Below, piece by piece: positions 44,662 through 53,169 of a stretch of DNA of 64,000 bases; positions within the stretch are counted from its first letter, which is position 1; the number at the start of each line of letters is the position of its first letter. A program made the translations under genes and the position numbers. The stretch is taken from NCBI RefSeq assembly GCF_024158025.1, contig NZ_JAMZEL010000005.1, positions 386,168 through 450,167 of the forward strand, read 5' to 3'. The notes under the pieces are model-generated. The model was not told the DNA's origin. It made no database searches and saw only the letters and a list, made by a program, of their open reading frames with translations. The DNA is from Runella salmonicolor. GTDB lineage: Bacteria; Bacteroidota; Bacteroidia; Cytophagales; Spirosomataceae.

Positions 44662-46554
44662 ATGGCAGAAGAAGTAAAGTACGACGAAAGCAGTATTAGG
44701 TCTCTTGATTGGAAGGAGCATATTCGGCTCCGTCCAGGAATGTACATTGGAAAACTCGGCGATGGTTCCGCCGCAGATGATGGCATATACGTGCTGGTTA
44801 AGGAAATCATCGACAACTCCATTGACGAGCACACCATGGGTCATGGGAAAGCCATAGAAATAAAAATCATGGACCACCGCGTCGAGGTTCGAGATTATGG
44901 TCGGGGCATTCCTTTGGGGAAATTGGTTGATTGTGTTTCTAAAATCAATACTGGGGGCAAATACGATTCAGGTGCCTTTCAAAAATCGGTCGGCCTTAAC
45001 GGCGTAGGTACCAAAGCAGTGAATGCCCTTTCCAGTTATTTCAAAGTTCAGTCGTTTCGGGAGGGAAAAACCCGGTGGGTAGAATTTCGCAAGGGGGAAA
45101 TAACGGCCGAATCCCCAGAAGAAGCAACGAACCAACGCAATGGCACGCACATGATTTTTGAACCTGATAATACCATTTTCAAAAATTACCACTACATCCC
45201 CCAGTTTCTGGAAAACCTCATTTGGAATTACTGCTACTTAAACGCTGGGCTAACCATTAATTTTAACGGGCAAAAGTTTTTTTCGCAAAACGGGTTATTA
45301 GACCTTTTGCGGAACAAAACCGACGAAGACGCCATTCGGTACCCCATCATTCATCTGAAAGGCAATGATATTGAGATTGCGCTTACGCATGGCAACCAAT
45401 ACGGAGAAGAATATTATTCCTTCGTCAATGGTCAATACACCACGCAAGGGGGCACACACTTAGCAGCTTTTCGCCAATCGCTGGTCGATACTGTCCGCGA
45501 GCACTTTAACAAAGATTATGCAGTTGAAGATGTGCGGGCGTCCATCATCGCGGCCGTCAGTGTGCGGGTACAGGAGCCAGTATTCGAATCACAAACCAAA
45601 ACAAAACTGGGCTCTAATAATATTTCTCCCGATTCCAACAGCCCCACCATTCGTACGTTTGTCAATGATTTTCTGAAAGCAAAGTTGGATAATTTTCTGC
45701 ACATGAATCCATCAGTGCGGGAAGCCATGAAAAAGCGAATTGAGCAATCGGAGCGGGAACGTAAGGAATTGGCGGGAATTAAAAAACTGGCTAACGACCG
45801 CGCCAAAAAGGCCAATTTGCACAACAAAAAGCTCCGCGATTGCCGCAATCACCTTCCCGATGCCAAGTCGGAAGACCGCTACGAAACCACCCTTTTTATT
45901 ACCGAAGGAGACTCGGCCAGCGGCTCGATTACCAAGTCACGAAACGTACAAACCCAAGCTGTATTCAGCTTGCGTGGAAAGCCGCTCAACTGCTTCGGAA
46001 TGACGAAAAAAGTGGTGTATGAAAACGAGGAATTTAACCTTCTCCAACACGCCCTCGACATTGAAGACGGTCTCGACAACTTACGCTACAACCGCATTGT
46101 GATTGCCACCGACGCCGACGTAGACGGGATGCACATTCGTTTGCTAATGTTGACATTCTTCCTGCAATTTTTCCCCGATTTGGTACGTAATGGCCACGTG
46201 TATATTTTGCAAACACCTTTGTTTCGAGTACGCAATCCGCGCAATCATAAAGAAACCATTTATTGCTACAGCGATGAGGAGCGGCAGAAAGCCATCAAAA
46301 AACTCGGCGGTGGCAAAAAAGTAGAGATTACACGATTTAAAGGCCTGGGTGAGATTTCTCCCGATGAATTTGGTCGGTTTATCGGAGAAAATATGCGTAT
46401 TGAACCCGTTATTTTGGACAAAGAAGCTACCATCCCCAAATTACTGAGTTATTACATGGGCAAAAACACCCCTGACCGTCAGCGATTTATCATTGACAAC
46501 CTGCGGATAGAAAAAGATATTCTGGAGGAGGCTTCCATAGCAGAGGTAGCATAA
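44662..46554 (+). CDS. parE: DNA topoisomerase IV subunit B
   Basis: 630 aa. The GHKL ATPase domain starts RSLDWKEHIRLRPGMYIGKLGDG, with the ATP-binding Asn/Asp in EIIDNSIDEH; the TOPRIM domain has EGDSASG near 415 and DADVDGMH near 482. The length and the IRSLDWKEHIR start are those of Bacteroidota ParE rather than GyrB. It pairs with ParC to unlink chromosomes. It ends in a strong terminator. No parC is in the window. Confidence 0.93.
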   Translation: MAEEVKYDESSIRSLDWKEHIRLRPGMYIGKLGDGSAADDGIYVLVKEIIDNSIDEHTMGHGKAIEIKIMDHRVEVRDYGRGIPLGKLVDCVSKINTGGKYDSGAFQKSVGLNGVGTKAVNALSSYFKVQSFREGKTRWVEFRKGEITAESPEEATNQRNGTHMIFEPDNTIFKNYHYIPQFLENLIWNYCYLNAGLTINFNGQKFFSQNGLLDLLRNKTDEDAIRYPIIHLKGNDIEIALTHGNQYGEEYYSFVNGQYTTQGGTHLAAFRQSLVDTVREHFNKDYAVEDVRASIIAAVSVRVQEPVFESQTKTKLGSNNISPDSNSPTIRTFVNDFLKAKLDNFLHMNPSVREAMKKRIEQSERERKELAGIKKLANDRAKKANLHNKKLRDCRNHLPDAKSEDRYETTLFITEGDSASGSITKSRNVQTQAVFSLRGKPLNCFGMTKKVVYENEEFNLLQHALDIEDGLDNLRYNRIVIATDADVDGMHIRLLMLTFFLQFFPDLVRNGHVYILQTPLFRVRNPRNHKETIYCYSDEERQKAIKKLGGGKKVEITRFKGLGEISPDEFGRFIGENMRIEPVILDKEATIPKLLSYYMGKNTPDRQRFIIDNLRIEKDILEEASIAEVA

Positions 46555-46565
46555 ATTCGCTCAAC

Positions 46566-46608
46566 ATTAAAAAAGGCCCAGAAACAATATTTCTGGGCCT
46601 TTTTTAAT
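46566..46608. terminator. Bidirectional terminator between parE and gldG
   Basis: A perfect 19-bp stem (46566-46584 with 46590-46608) around a 5-base loop, with AAAAAAGGCCCAGAAA / TTTCTGGGCCTTTTTT, able to stop both convergent genes. Confidence 0.95.
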
Positions 46609-46620
46609 GTCTTTATACGT

Positions 46621-48255
46621 TTATCCAGTGGCGTATTTGCGCTTCCGAATCCATTGCCAAGCTCCCCCCAAAAGTCCGATTAATACCAATGGAGCCAATA
46701 GATTAAGCAATTGCCATTGGGTCCGCTCTTCCTTCAACCTGATTTTATCCAACGGACGCAGCGTTACCTGTTTGTTTCGCGCCGTAATCAATCCTTCCGA
46801 ATCCATCAGATAATCAATGGCGTACAATACAAAATCTTTGTTGGCAAAAGTTTTTCCCGACAAACGGTCATACCCCAGCGGAAAAGGCGCATCGCGGGCG
46901 TAATCAATGTCATTGACCAACATATCGCCGTCAGAAACGACCAATATTTTGGCGGGTTTTCCCTTTCCCACAAAAGAACTCATGCGCGGGTCGTTGGGAA
47001 GAAGTCGGTTGTTGTAAAGCGATGAAAAAGACCCCTCCAAGAGCAGAGCCACATTTTTTACACCTGCATTATATTCTCTCGGGTCTGGTTGTTGGCGCGC
47101 TTCATTGTAGGCCACCAACGCGGGCGCTTTCAGAAGCTTAGTGTATTGGGAAGTAAGCAAAAGCGGCGTTTTGACAATGCCAGGCGCATCGACGGTATCG
47201 ATACTACTAGGAAAACGCGTGTAAATAGCATCTAAATTTCGGACAATCGGATGTTTGCCAAAATTATTAATCAACGGAAAAAACCGCCACGGCAGGGGTT
47301 TAATCTGAGGTTTGTCGCCCATGTTGCCCACATTGAGCGGAAGTAAGGCACAGCTGAGGTCTTTGATAAGATTTTGATTGATGCGGCATCCGTATTTAAA
47401 CAGCAAATCATCCAAATTCAGCGCCGAGGGCTGGGCGAATGTACCTTCCAAACTAACACTGTCGACCCGCGCCCCGTCGGCAAAAATCACTAATTTTCCA
47501 CCCCGCATCACAAATTGGTCGAGTCGGTATTTTTCATCTTCCGTAAAAGGCAAATCGGGTTTGGGAATGATAAGCAAATCGCCTTTCTCCCAAGAGTCTG
47601 GATTCTGAACGTCGAAGTACAAATCATAGTTTTGTTGGAGTGTAGCCAACAAATCTGAAAAACGCGGCGGGGGTACTTTGGTATGCCCCACCAAAATACC
47701 AATGCGTTTGTGTTCCTTGAGCGTCAGTCGACGAATAGCCGACGCCAGTTCAAACTCCACTCCTTCATACGACTGATTCAGCCGTTCTTCGGGAGAAGCA
47801 GATTGATTTCCTTTCAACAATTGGACGGGATATTCTTTGCCTTCGTAAACCAGCATGGCTCCCGGAAAAACCAGTCGCTCGGTGCGTTTTCCGTCTTCAT
47901 TGGCAAACAAATTGGTTGGAATAAGCCCTTTCTGCGTGAGCTCTTCCTGTAATTTGGGATCGTTGGGTTCAATAAAACGATAGGCGATATTGGCGCCTGC
48001 ATAATCCGAAAACGACTCAAGGGTTTCCTGAACCGCGCGTTCGAGGCGTTCAAATCCAGCGGGAAAATCGCCCGTCAAATAGACTTTTACCACCACTTGT
48101 CCATCCAGATTCTGGAGCAATCGTTTGGTGGCATCCGAAATGGAATACCGTTTTTCTTCCGTCAAATCCCACCGAAAAAACACAAAAGAAGCCAAGACAT
48201 TCACCCCGATAAGTGCAATTAGAAAAACCGCGATTTTTACAATTCGTTGTTTCAT
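46621..48255 (-). CDS. gldG: Gliding-motility ABC-type protein GldG
   Basis: 544 aa. One N-terminal membrane segment (about 7-28) precedes a large periplasmic domain (RWDLTEEKRYSIS start, as in GldG), and a C-terminal membrane segment lies at about 515-535. GldG, GldF and GldA form an ABC-type complex needed for gliding in Flavobacterium. Here gldF is not adjacent: the upstream neighbour is a DUF486 gene. Role in type IX secretion or gliding in this organism is inferred from the family. Confidence 0.85.
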   Translation of the reverse strand: MKQRIVKIAVFLIALIGVNVLASFVFFRWDLTEEKRYSISDATKRLLQNLDGQVVVKVYLTGDFPAGFERLERAVQETLESFSDYAGANIAYRFIEPNDPKLQEELTQKGLIPTNLFANEDGKRTERLVFPGAMLVYEGKEYPVQLLKGNQSASPEERLNQSYEGVEFELASAIRRLTLKEHKRIGILVGHTKVPPPRFSDLLATLQQNYDLYFDVQNPDSWEKGDLLIIPKPDLPFTEDEKYRLDQFVMRGGKLVIFADGARVDSVSLEGTFAQPSALNLDDLLFKYGCRINQNLIKDLSCALLPLNVGNMGDKPQIKPLPWRFFPLINNFGKHPIVRNLDAIYTRFPSSIDTVDAPGIVKTPLLLTSQYTKLLKAPALVAYNEARQQPDPREYNAGVKNVALLLEGSFSSLYNNRLLPNDPRMSSFVGKGKPAKILVVSDGDMLVNDIDYARDAPFPLGYDRLSGKTFANKDFVLYAIDYLMDSEGLITARNKQVTLRPLDKIRLKEERTQWQLLNLLAPLVLIGLLGGAWQWIRKRKYATG

Positions 48256-48300
48256 TCAAAAACGAATAAGCAATTGATAATTAATTATTTGAAAAAGAAG

Positions 48301-48630
48301 TTACCATTTTTTGAAAATAAAAAAGACGGCCAGAACTATGAAGCCGAAGCCTACTAAATAATTCCACCGTACTTCTTCTTTAAGGTAAATAACGGCAAAA
48401 CCTACAAAAACGGTTAAGCTGACTACCTCCTGAATGGTTTTGAGTTCAAAAGCATTGAACTCATACGACCCGATTCGGTTGGCAGGAACTGCAATACAAT
48501 ATTCAAAAAACGCAATGAGCCAACTAATCAAAATTACTTTCCAGAGAGAGGTGTCTTTGTATTTTAAATGCCAATACCAAGCCGTGGTCATAAATAGGTT
48601 TGATAAAAACAGCAATAATGTGGTACGCAT
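48301..48630 (-). CDS. DUF486 / DMT-type small membrane protein
   Basis: 109 aa from the ATG at 48630 (MRTTLLLFL); the frame extends to a TTG at 48702 that would include the promoter. Four membrane segments; the MTTAWYWHLK and the Tyr-rich YEFNAFELKTIQEVVSL stretch match the DUF486 group of small multidrug-resistance-like transporters. Substrate unknown. A -7-like element lies about 30 bases upstream. Confidence 0.85.
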   Translation of the reverse strand: MRTTLLLFLSNLFMTTAWYWHLKYKDTSLWKVILISWLIAFFEYCIAVPANRIGSYEFNAFELKTIQEVVSLTVFVGFAVIYLKEEVRWNYLVGFGFIVLAVFFIFKKW

Positions 48631-48658
48631 AACAAAGCTATAGGTAATGATTTTAGGA

Positions 48659-48666
48659 CAAAGATA
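48659..48666 (-). promoter_or_regulatory. -7 element of the DUF486 gene
   Basis: Minus-strand TATCTTTG fits TAnnTTTG, with its last base 29 bases before the ATG at 48630. Confidence 0.45.
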
Positions 48667-48675
48667 CCATAAACA

Positions 48676-48713
48676 AAAAGCGTTAGCTGATTTTCTGACC
48701 AACTAACGCTTTT
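48676..48713 (-). terminator. Terminator of the nagB gene
   Basis: 11-bp stem (48676-48686 with 48703-48713, AAAAGCGTTAG and complement), 16-base loop, and a T-rich tail on the minus strand. It lies directly after the nagB stop and before the DUF486 promoter. Confidence 0.8.
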
Positions 48714-48742
48714 GTCTATGTAAAATTTTATAAAGTCACTTT

Positions 48743-50689
48743 CTAAAAATGCCAACGCACAAATGCTTCCATGGCTTCATACTCCGCTAAGCCCAGTTGG
48801 TCGTAGAGAAGTGCTGTTCCGCTATTGCGCTCTTCGGCACGCTGCCAAAACTCACGAGAGTCCTCTCCCTGAAACACCACACCGTCTTTCTGCGATTGGT
48901 GTTTGAAAATTCCGTAGCGTTTTTTGACAACCTGATCGGGGCTCATCGGAACCGCCATTTCGATTTCGTGAATATCCCACTCCGCCCAGGCACCGCGATA
49001 CAGCCACACCCAGCAGTCTTTCATAAAGTTTTTGTGCTTGAGCTGCTTAAGCGCCGCCTCGATAGCATCCCAGCACACTTTGTGCGTACCGTGCGGGTCG
49101 GCAAAATCGCCAGCTGCGTAGATTTGGTGCGGTTTCACTTCTTCAATCAAATCGGCAATAATTTTAACATCGGCTTCACTAATGCCTTTTTTCTGAATCG
49201 TTCCAGTTTCGTAGAAGGGCATGTCAAGAAAATGAAAATGCTCTGTTCCCACAAAACGGCAGGTAGCTTTGGCTTCTCCGCGACGAATCAGCCCTTTTAC
49301 GTATCGAACTTCAGAGGTGTCAATCTCGCTGTCTTTTTTCTGCTTCAAAAACGCCTTGGCATCGTTAAATATCTGCATTGCCGCCTGACTTTCAATCCCA
49401 AACTTGTGGTTGTAGTCTACCACAAAATCAATGAAACGAAACGCCTCATCATCGGCTACGGCAATATTTCCCGAGGTTTGATAGGCTACGTGCACTTCAT
49501 GACCCTGATCAACCAAGCGCTGGAAAGTACCTCCCATCGAAATAATATCATCGTCGGGGTGCGGGCTGAAAATAATAACCCGTTTTTTGGCAGGAAGCGC
49601 CCGTTCAGGACGGTGGGTATCATCGGCATTGGGCTTGCCGCCTGGCCATCCCGTAATGGTATGTTGTAATTGATTGAAAACGTTGATGTTAATATCATAA
49701 GCTGAACCATGAGCGGCCAGCATATCGCTCATCCCGTTGTCGTTGTAATCTTTGGTGGTAAGTTTCAAGATAGGCTTTTGCAGCGTAAACGACAAATGAG
49801 TTACGGCCTTCTTAATCATAGAGTTATCCCACTCTACGGTATCCACCAACCACGGCGTTTTTACGCGAGTCAGGTCGTTGGCCGCTCTTTCATCCACAAA
49901 GAAGGCCACATTGGGATGGGCCTGCAAATACGACGCTGGCACCAATTCTGTTACTGGCCCTTCAACTGCGGCCTTAATCATGGGCGCCTTGCGTTCACCC
50001 CATGCCAACAACACCACTCGTTTGGCATTGATGATGGAAGCTACCCCCATGGTGATGGCTTTTTTGGGCACTTGGTGTAGCCCACCAAATTCCATGGCTG
50101 CCGCCGCACGGGTCGAGTGGTCGAGCGTCATCAAACGAGTACGGGAATTGATTAATGAACCTGGCTCATTAAAACCAATGTGCCCATTTCCTCCAATCCC
50201 AAGCAACTGAAAATCAATACCTCCCATGGCGTTGATTTTGTTATCATAACGATGGGCAAAATCAGCAATCATCGTTGGTGGAACGGTGCCATCAGGGATG
50301 AAATAATTCTCTTGCGGAATATCCACGTGGTCAAAAAGCTGCTCCCGCATGAAGCGAACATAACTGTGAATCGAATCCGGCTGCATGGGATAATACTCGT
50401 CTAAGTTGAACGAAATTACGTTCTTAAAACTTAGTCCTTCTTCCCGATGCATTTTGATGAGCTGCGCATAAACCGTTTTGGGCGACGAGCCCGTTGCCAG
50501 ACCTAACACGCAAGGTTTACCTTCTTTTTGCTTGCTCCGAATCAAATCAGCAATCTCTTTTGCCACCGCCGCAGATGCGTCTTTGGCATTAGCGTATATC
50601 TGCGTTGGAATCTTTTCGTAGGTAATGGCTTGACCTACAATACCGCTATTAGCGGTTTGGGCTTGAATCATTAAAGGTTCAGTAATCAT
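48743..50689 (-). CDS. nagB: Glucosamine-6-phosphate deaminase fused to a PIG-L domain
   Basis: 648 aa from the ATG at 50689; a TTG at 50695 also fits. The N-terminal domain (about 15-285) is NagB: NLDEYYPM, LGIGGNGHIGFNEPGS and the active-site pattern are intact. The C-terminal half (about 365-640) is a PIG-L deacetylase fold with FSPHPDDDIISMGGT (zinc His, Asp) and a later HGTHKVCWDA. NagB turns glucosamine-6-phosphate into fructose-6-phosphate and ammonia. The added domain is known in Bacteroidota NagB proteins, but its substrate is not clear; deacetylation of N-acetylglucosamine-6-phosphate before deamination is an attractive guess. Confidence 0.92.
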   Translation of the reverse strand: MITEPLMIQAQTANSGIVGQAITYEKIPTQIYANAKDASAAVAKEIADLIRSKQKEGKPCVLGLATGSSPKTVYAQLIKMHREEGLSFKNVISFNLDEYYPMQPDSIHSYVRFMREQLFDHVDIPQENYFIPDGTVPPTMIADFAHRYDNKINAMGGIDFQLLGIGGNGHIGFNEPGSLINSRTRLMTLDHSTRAAAAMEFGGLHQVPKKAITMGVASIINAKRVVLLAWGERKAPMIKAAVEGPVTELVPASYLQAHPNVAFFVDERAANDLTRVKTPWLVDTVEWDNSMIKKAVTHLSFTLQKPILKLTTKDYNDNGMSDMLAAHGSAYDININVFNQLQHTITGWPGGKPNADDTHRPERALPAKKRVIIFSPHPDDDIISMGGTFQRLVDQGHEVHVAYQTSGNIAVADDEAFRFIDFVVDYNHKFGIESQAAMQIFNDAKAFLKQKKDSEIDTSEVRYVKGLIRRGEAKATCRFVGTEHFHFLDMPFYETGTIQKKGISEADVKIIADLIEEVKPHQIYAAGDFADPHGTHKVCWDAIEAALKQLKHKNFMKDCWVWLYRGAWAEWDIHEIEMAVPMSPDQVVKKRYGIFKHQSQKDGVVFQGEDSREFWQRAEERNSGTALLYDQLGLAEYEAMEAFVRWHF

Positions 50690-50717
50690 GATCAAGAAAA
50701 AATGTGATTTTTGCGTC

Positions 50718-50725
50718 CAAAGGTA
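50718..50725 (-). promoter_or_regulatory. -7 element of nagB
   Basis: Minus-strand TACCTTTG fits the TAnnTTTG consensus, with its last base 29 bases before the ATG at 50689. Confidence 0.45.
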
Positions 50726-50767
50726 GCTACTTGTAAGATAATTAGCGAGTTAAATTAATAAAAAATT

Positions 50768-51517
50768 TTAAAAATTAACTTTTTCGTCATCCAACCGCTC
50801 AATTAGCCTCTTAACATTTGCCTCGTTTGTATAAATAATTTCGTGTTCATCCGCTGGTAAAACAGATGCCATACTTACCCCTTGTTTGTGATAAGTCATT
50901 GCTCCTTGTCTTACCGCTTTTCCCGTTAAATGTAAGGCGTTTGCTCCTGTCTTAGCTAAAAGCACGGCGTTGTCAGCATTTACGCCACTCCCCGCCATTA
51001 TTTCTATTCTTCCATTTGATTTCTCCACCAGTTGACCGATTAACCCCTTGCCTTCTATCGCCGTATTTTGTTGACCCGAGGTCAATATACGCTCAGCCCC
51101 CGTTTCAATAATCGCCTCCAATGCTTCCAAAGGGTCAGAAGCCACATCAAAAGCCCGGTGGAAAGTTACGCCCATGGGCTTAGCCAAAGCAACCAATGCT
51201 TTTGTCTGTTCGATATCCACTCGTCCATCAGGCTTCAATAATCCAAACACTACCCCATCAGCACCTCTTTTTTTAGCGGCCAAAATATCCAGTCGCATTA
51301 CTTCAAGCTCTTCTTCATCATAGCAAAAATCTCCTCCGCGCGGTCGAATCATGACATAGAGTTGGATGGAAAGCACAGACCGAGCCCGTTGAATCAGCCC
51401 ATAACTTGGCGTGGTTCCGCCTTCATATAAGCCTCCACACAACTCTACCCGGTGCGCACCCGCTTGTTGGGCATTTAAACAAGATTCTATCGAAAAAGCA
51501 CAAACTTCAACTTGCAT
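50768..51517 (-). CDS. cutC: CutC family protein
   Basis: 249 aa from the ATG at 51517 (MQVEVCAFSIESCLNA). The sequence AHRVELCGGLYEGGTTPSYG and the IRPRGGDFCYDEEE block are typical of CutC TIM barrels. Once tied to copper homeostasis, the family's role is now uncertain. A -7-like element lies 36 bases before the start. It stands alone, divergent from the DUF1800 gene. Confidence 0.9.
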   Translation of the reverse strand: MQVEVCAFSIESCLNAQQAGAHRVELCGGLYEGGTTPSYGLIQRARSVLSIQLYVMIRPRGGDFCYDEEELEVMRLDILAAKKRGADGVVFGLLKPDGRVDIEQTKALVALAKPMGVTFHRAFDVASDPLEALEAIIETGAERILTSGQQNTAIEGKGLIGQLVEKSNGRIEIMAGSGVNADNAVLLAKTGANALHLTGKAVRQGAMTYHKQGVSMASVLPADEHEIIYTNEANVKRLIERLDDEKVNF

Positions 51518-51552
51518 AAGCAAACGATTAAATTCAAAAATGAGAACAAGTC

Positions 51553-51560
51553 CAAAATTA
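51553..51560 (-). promoter_or_regulatory. -7 element of cutC
   Basis: Minus-strand TAATTTTG fits TAnnTTTG, 36 bases before the ATG at 51517, inside the 245-base divergent gap that also serves the DUF1800 gene. The rest of the gap shows nothing recognisable. Confidence 0.4.
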
Positions 51561-51762
51561 TAATAACAACTCGACTCTTTTGAGGTCTAAACAAAGATAT
51601 TAAATACCCTGCCCAATTGGAATATTTATTAGCATCTCTCCCCATTTTATACATATTCCTGAAAATCAACAAAGTAATGTATTAGATTATTAAACCTTTT
51701 TTGTCCAATTTTGTCAATACATTTTACCAATACCATCTACTTGAACGTTAAAAACTACTCTT

Positions 51763-53145
51763 ATGCCTGTTTGGGATATATCAAACGCTAAACATCTGCT
51801 TTCGCGGTGTTTATTTGGCTATTCTCGCAAAGATTTGGAGCAAGCGTTATCTTACCCAACGCTTGAGGAGTTTGTGGAGAAATCACTTTTAGCTTCGCTT
51901 CCACTCCCCCCTCCTCCGGGTGATTGGGTCAACGAAAACCCCGTTGCCAATAATGGCACGGCCGACGGTGACCGTTATCGAAGTATGACCTACTGGTGGT
52001 ATAACCAACAACTGGGAGAAAAGCTGAACATGCGAGAAAAAATGGTATTGTTTTGGCATAATCATTTTGTTTCAGAACGTGACAAAGTCAATTTTCCACA
52101 GCACATGTACCGACAAAATACGCTTTTTAGGCGCAGTGCTTGGGGAAATTTCCGGCAACTGACCAAAGAAGTCACCATTGACCCCGCCATGCTAATTTAT
52201 TTGGACGGCCGACTGAGCAGCGGCAACACGCCCAACGAAAACTACGCTCGTGAGTTGATGGAGCTGTTTACGTTGGGAATTGGCAATTATACCGAAACCG
52301 ACGTCAAGCAAGCCGCTTTGGCACTTACGGGCTGGCAAGTAAACGGTTTAAATGCCACCTTCAACCCCAACCGTTTTTCGAACACTACGAAGACTTTTTT
52401 GGGCAAAACAGGCAATTTCGCCTACGGCGATATTGTCGACATCATTTTGGAAAAACCTCAAGCGGCCGAGTTTATATGCCAGAAGCTTTACAAAGAATTC
52501 ATCTTTTATAAGCCCAACGAAACTTTTGTGAAGCAAATGGCCGATGTTTTTCGTAAAAACAACTACGAAATTCGTCCAGTCCTATCTTTCATGCTTACCA
52601 GCGACGAGTTTTATAAAACCGATTACAAAGGTGCCAAAATCAAAAGCCCCATGGAAACGACCATTGGTATTTTAAAAGCTTTTGACATGACGCCCGCGCA
52701 AATGAACCCTACCGCCGACTGGGCCTATGTATATACACAATCACAGGCGCTACAACAGCAACTCTTTTTCCCGCCGAGTGTGCAGGGATGGGTGGGCCAA
52801 CGCGACTGGATTAACTCCACAACGTTTGTTGTAAGAGGCGGATTTTCTGACAACGTGGTCAATATGATGGGTAATGCGCGAGCGGTTCAATTCAAAAACA
52901 TAAGTGCGCCCGTTGATTACGCCCGCTCATACAAAACCTCCGAAGATGCCGTAAAATTTGTGGACGATGTCGTGACGCTCTTCTTACAATTTCCACTCAG
53001 TGCGCAGAAAAAAGACGCACTCGTAAGAACACTCCTCGGCGGTACTATTTTGGCCAATTGGTCTACCAGCACGCCGGGCGCTGATGTTCAACTCAAAGTT
53101 TTTTTTAAGGCTGTAATGCGGCTCCCTGAGTTTCAACTTGCCTAG
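51763..53145 (+). CDS. DUF1800 family protein
   Basis: 460 aa. The start AKHLLSRCLFGYSRKDLEQAL, the central FWHNHFVSE and NENYARELMELFTLGIGNYTETDV, and ALTGWQ are the signature of DUF1800. No clear signal peptide is seen at the N-terminus. These proteins are almost always encoded next to a DUF1501 protein, as here, 24 bases apart. The function of the pair is unknown; secretion or surface processing has been supposed. Confidence 0.92.
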   Translation: MPVWDISNAKHLLSRCLFGYSRKDLEQALSYPTLEEFVEKSLLASLPLPPPPGDWVNENPVANNGTADGDRYRSMTYWWYNQQLGEKLNMREKMVLFWHNHFVSERDKVNFPQHMYRQNTLFRRSAWGNFRQLTKEVTIDPAMLIYLDGRLSSGNTPNENYARELMELFTLGIGNYTETDVKQAALALTGWQVNGLNATFNPNRFSNTTKTFLGKTGNFAYGDIVDIILEKPQAAEFICQKLYKEFIFYKPNETFVKQMADVFRKNNYEIRPVLSFMLTSDEFYKTDYKGAKIKSPMETTIGILKAFDMTPAQMNPTADWAYVYTQSQALQQQLFFPPSVQGWVGQRDWINSTTFVVRGGFSDNVVNMMGNARAVQFKNISAPVDYARSYKTSEDAVKFVDDVVTLFLQFPLSAQKKDALVRTLLGGTILANWSTSTPGADVQLKVFFKAVMRLPEFQLA

Positions 53146-53169
53146 TCTTTTATCCATAACGAAAAGAAT

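Noticed and set aside
48797..49669. 290-codon plus-strand frame opposite nagB
   Set aside because: Lies wholly within the well-conserved nagB fusion and has no recognisable domain.
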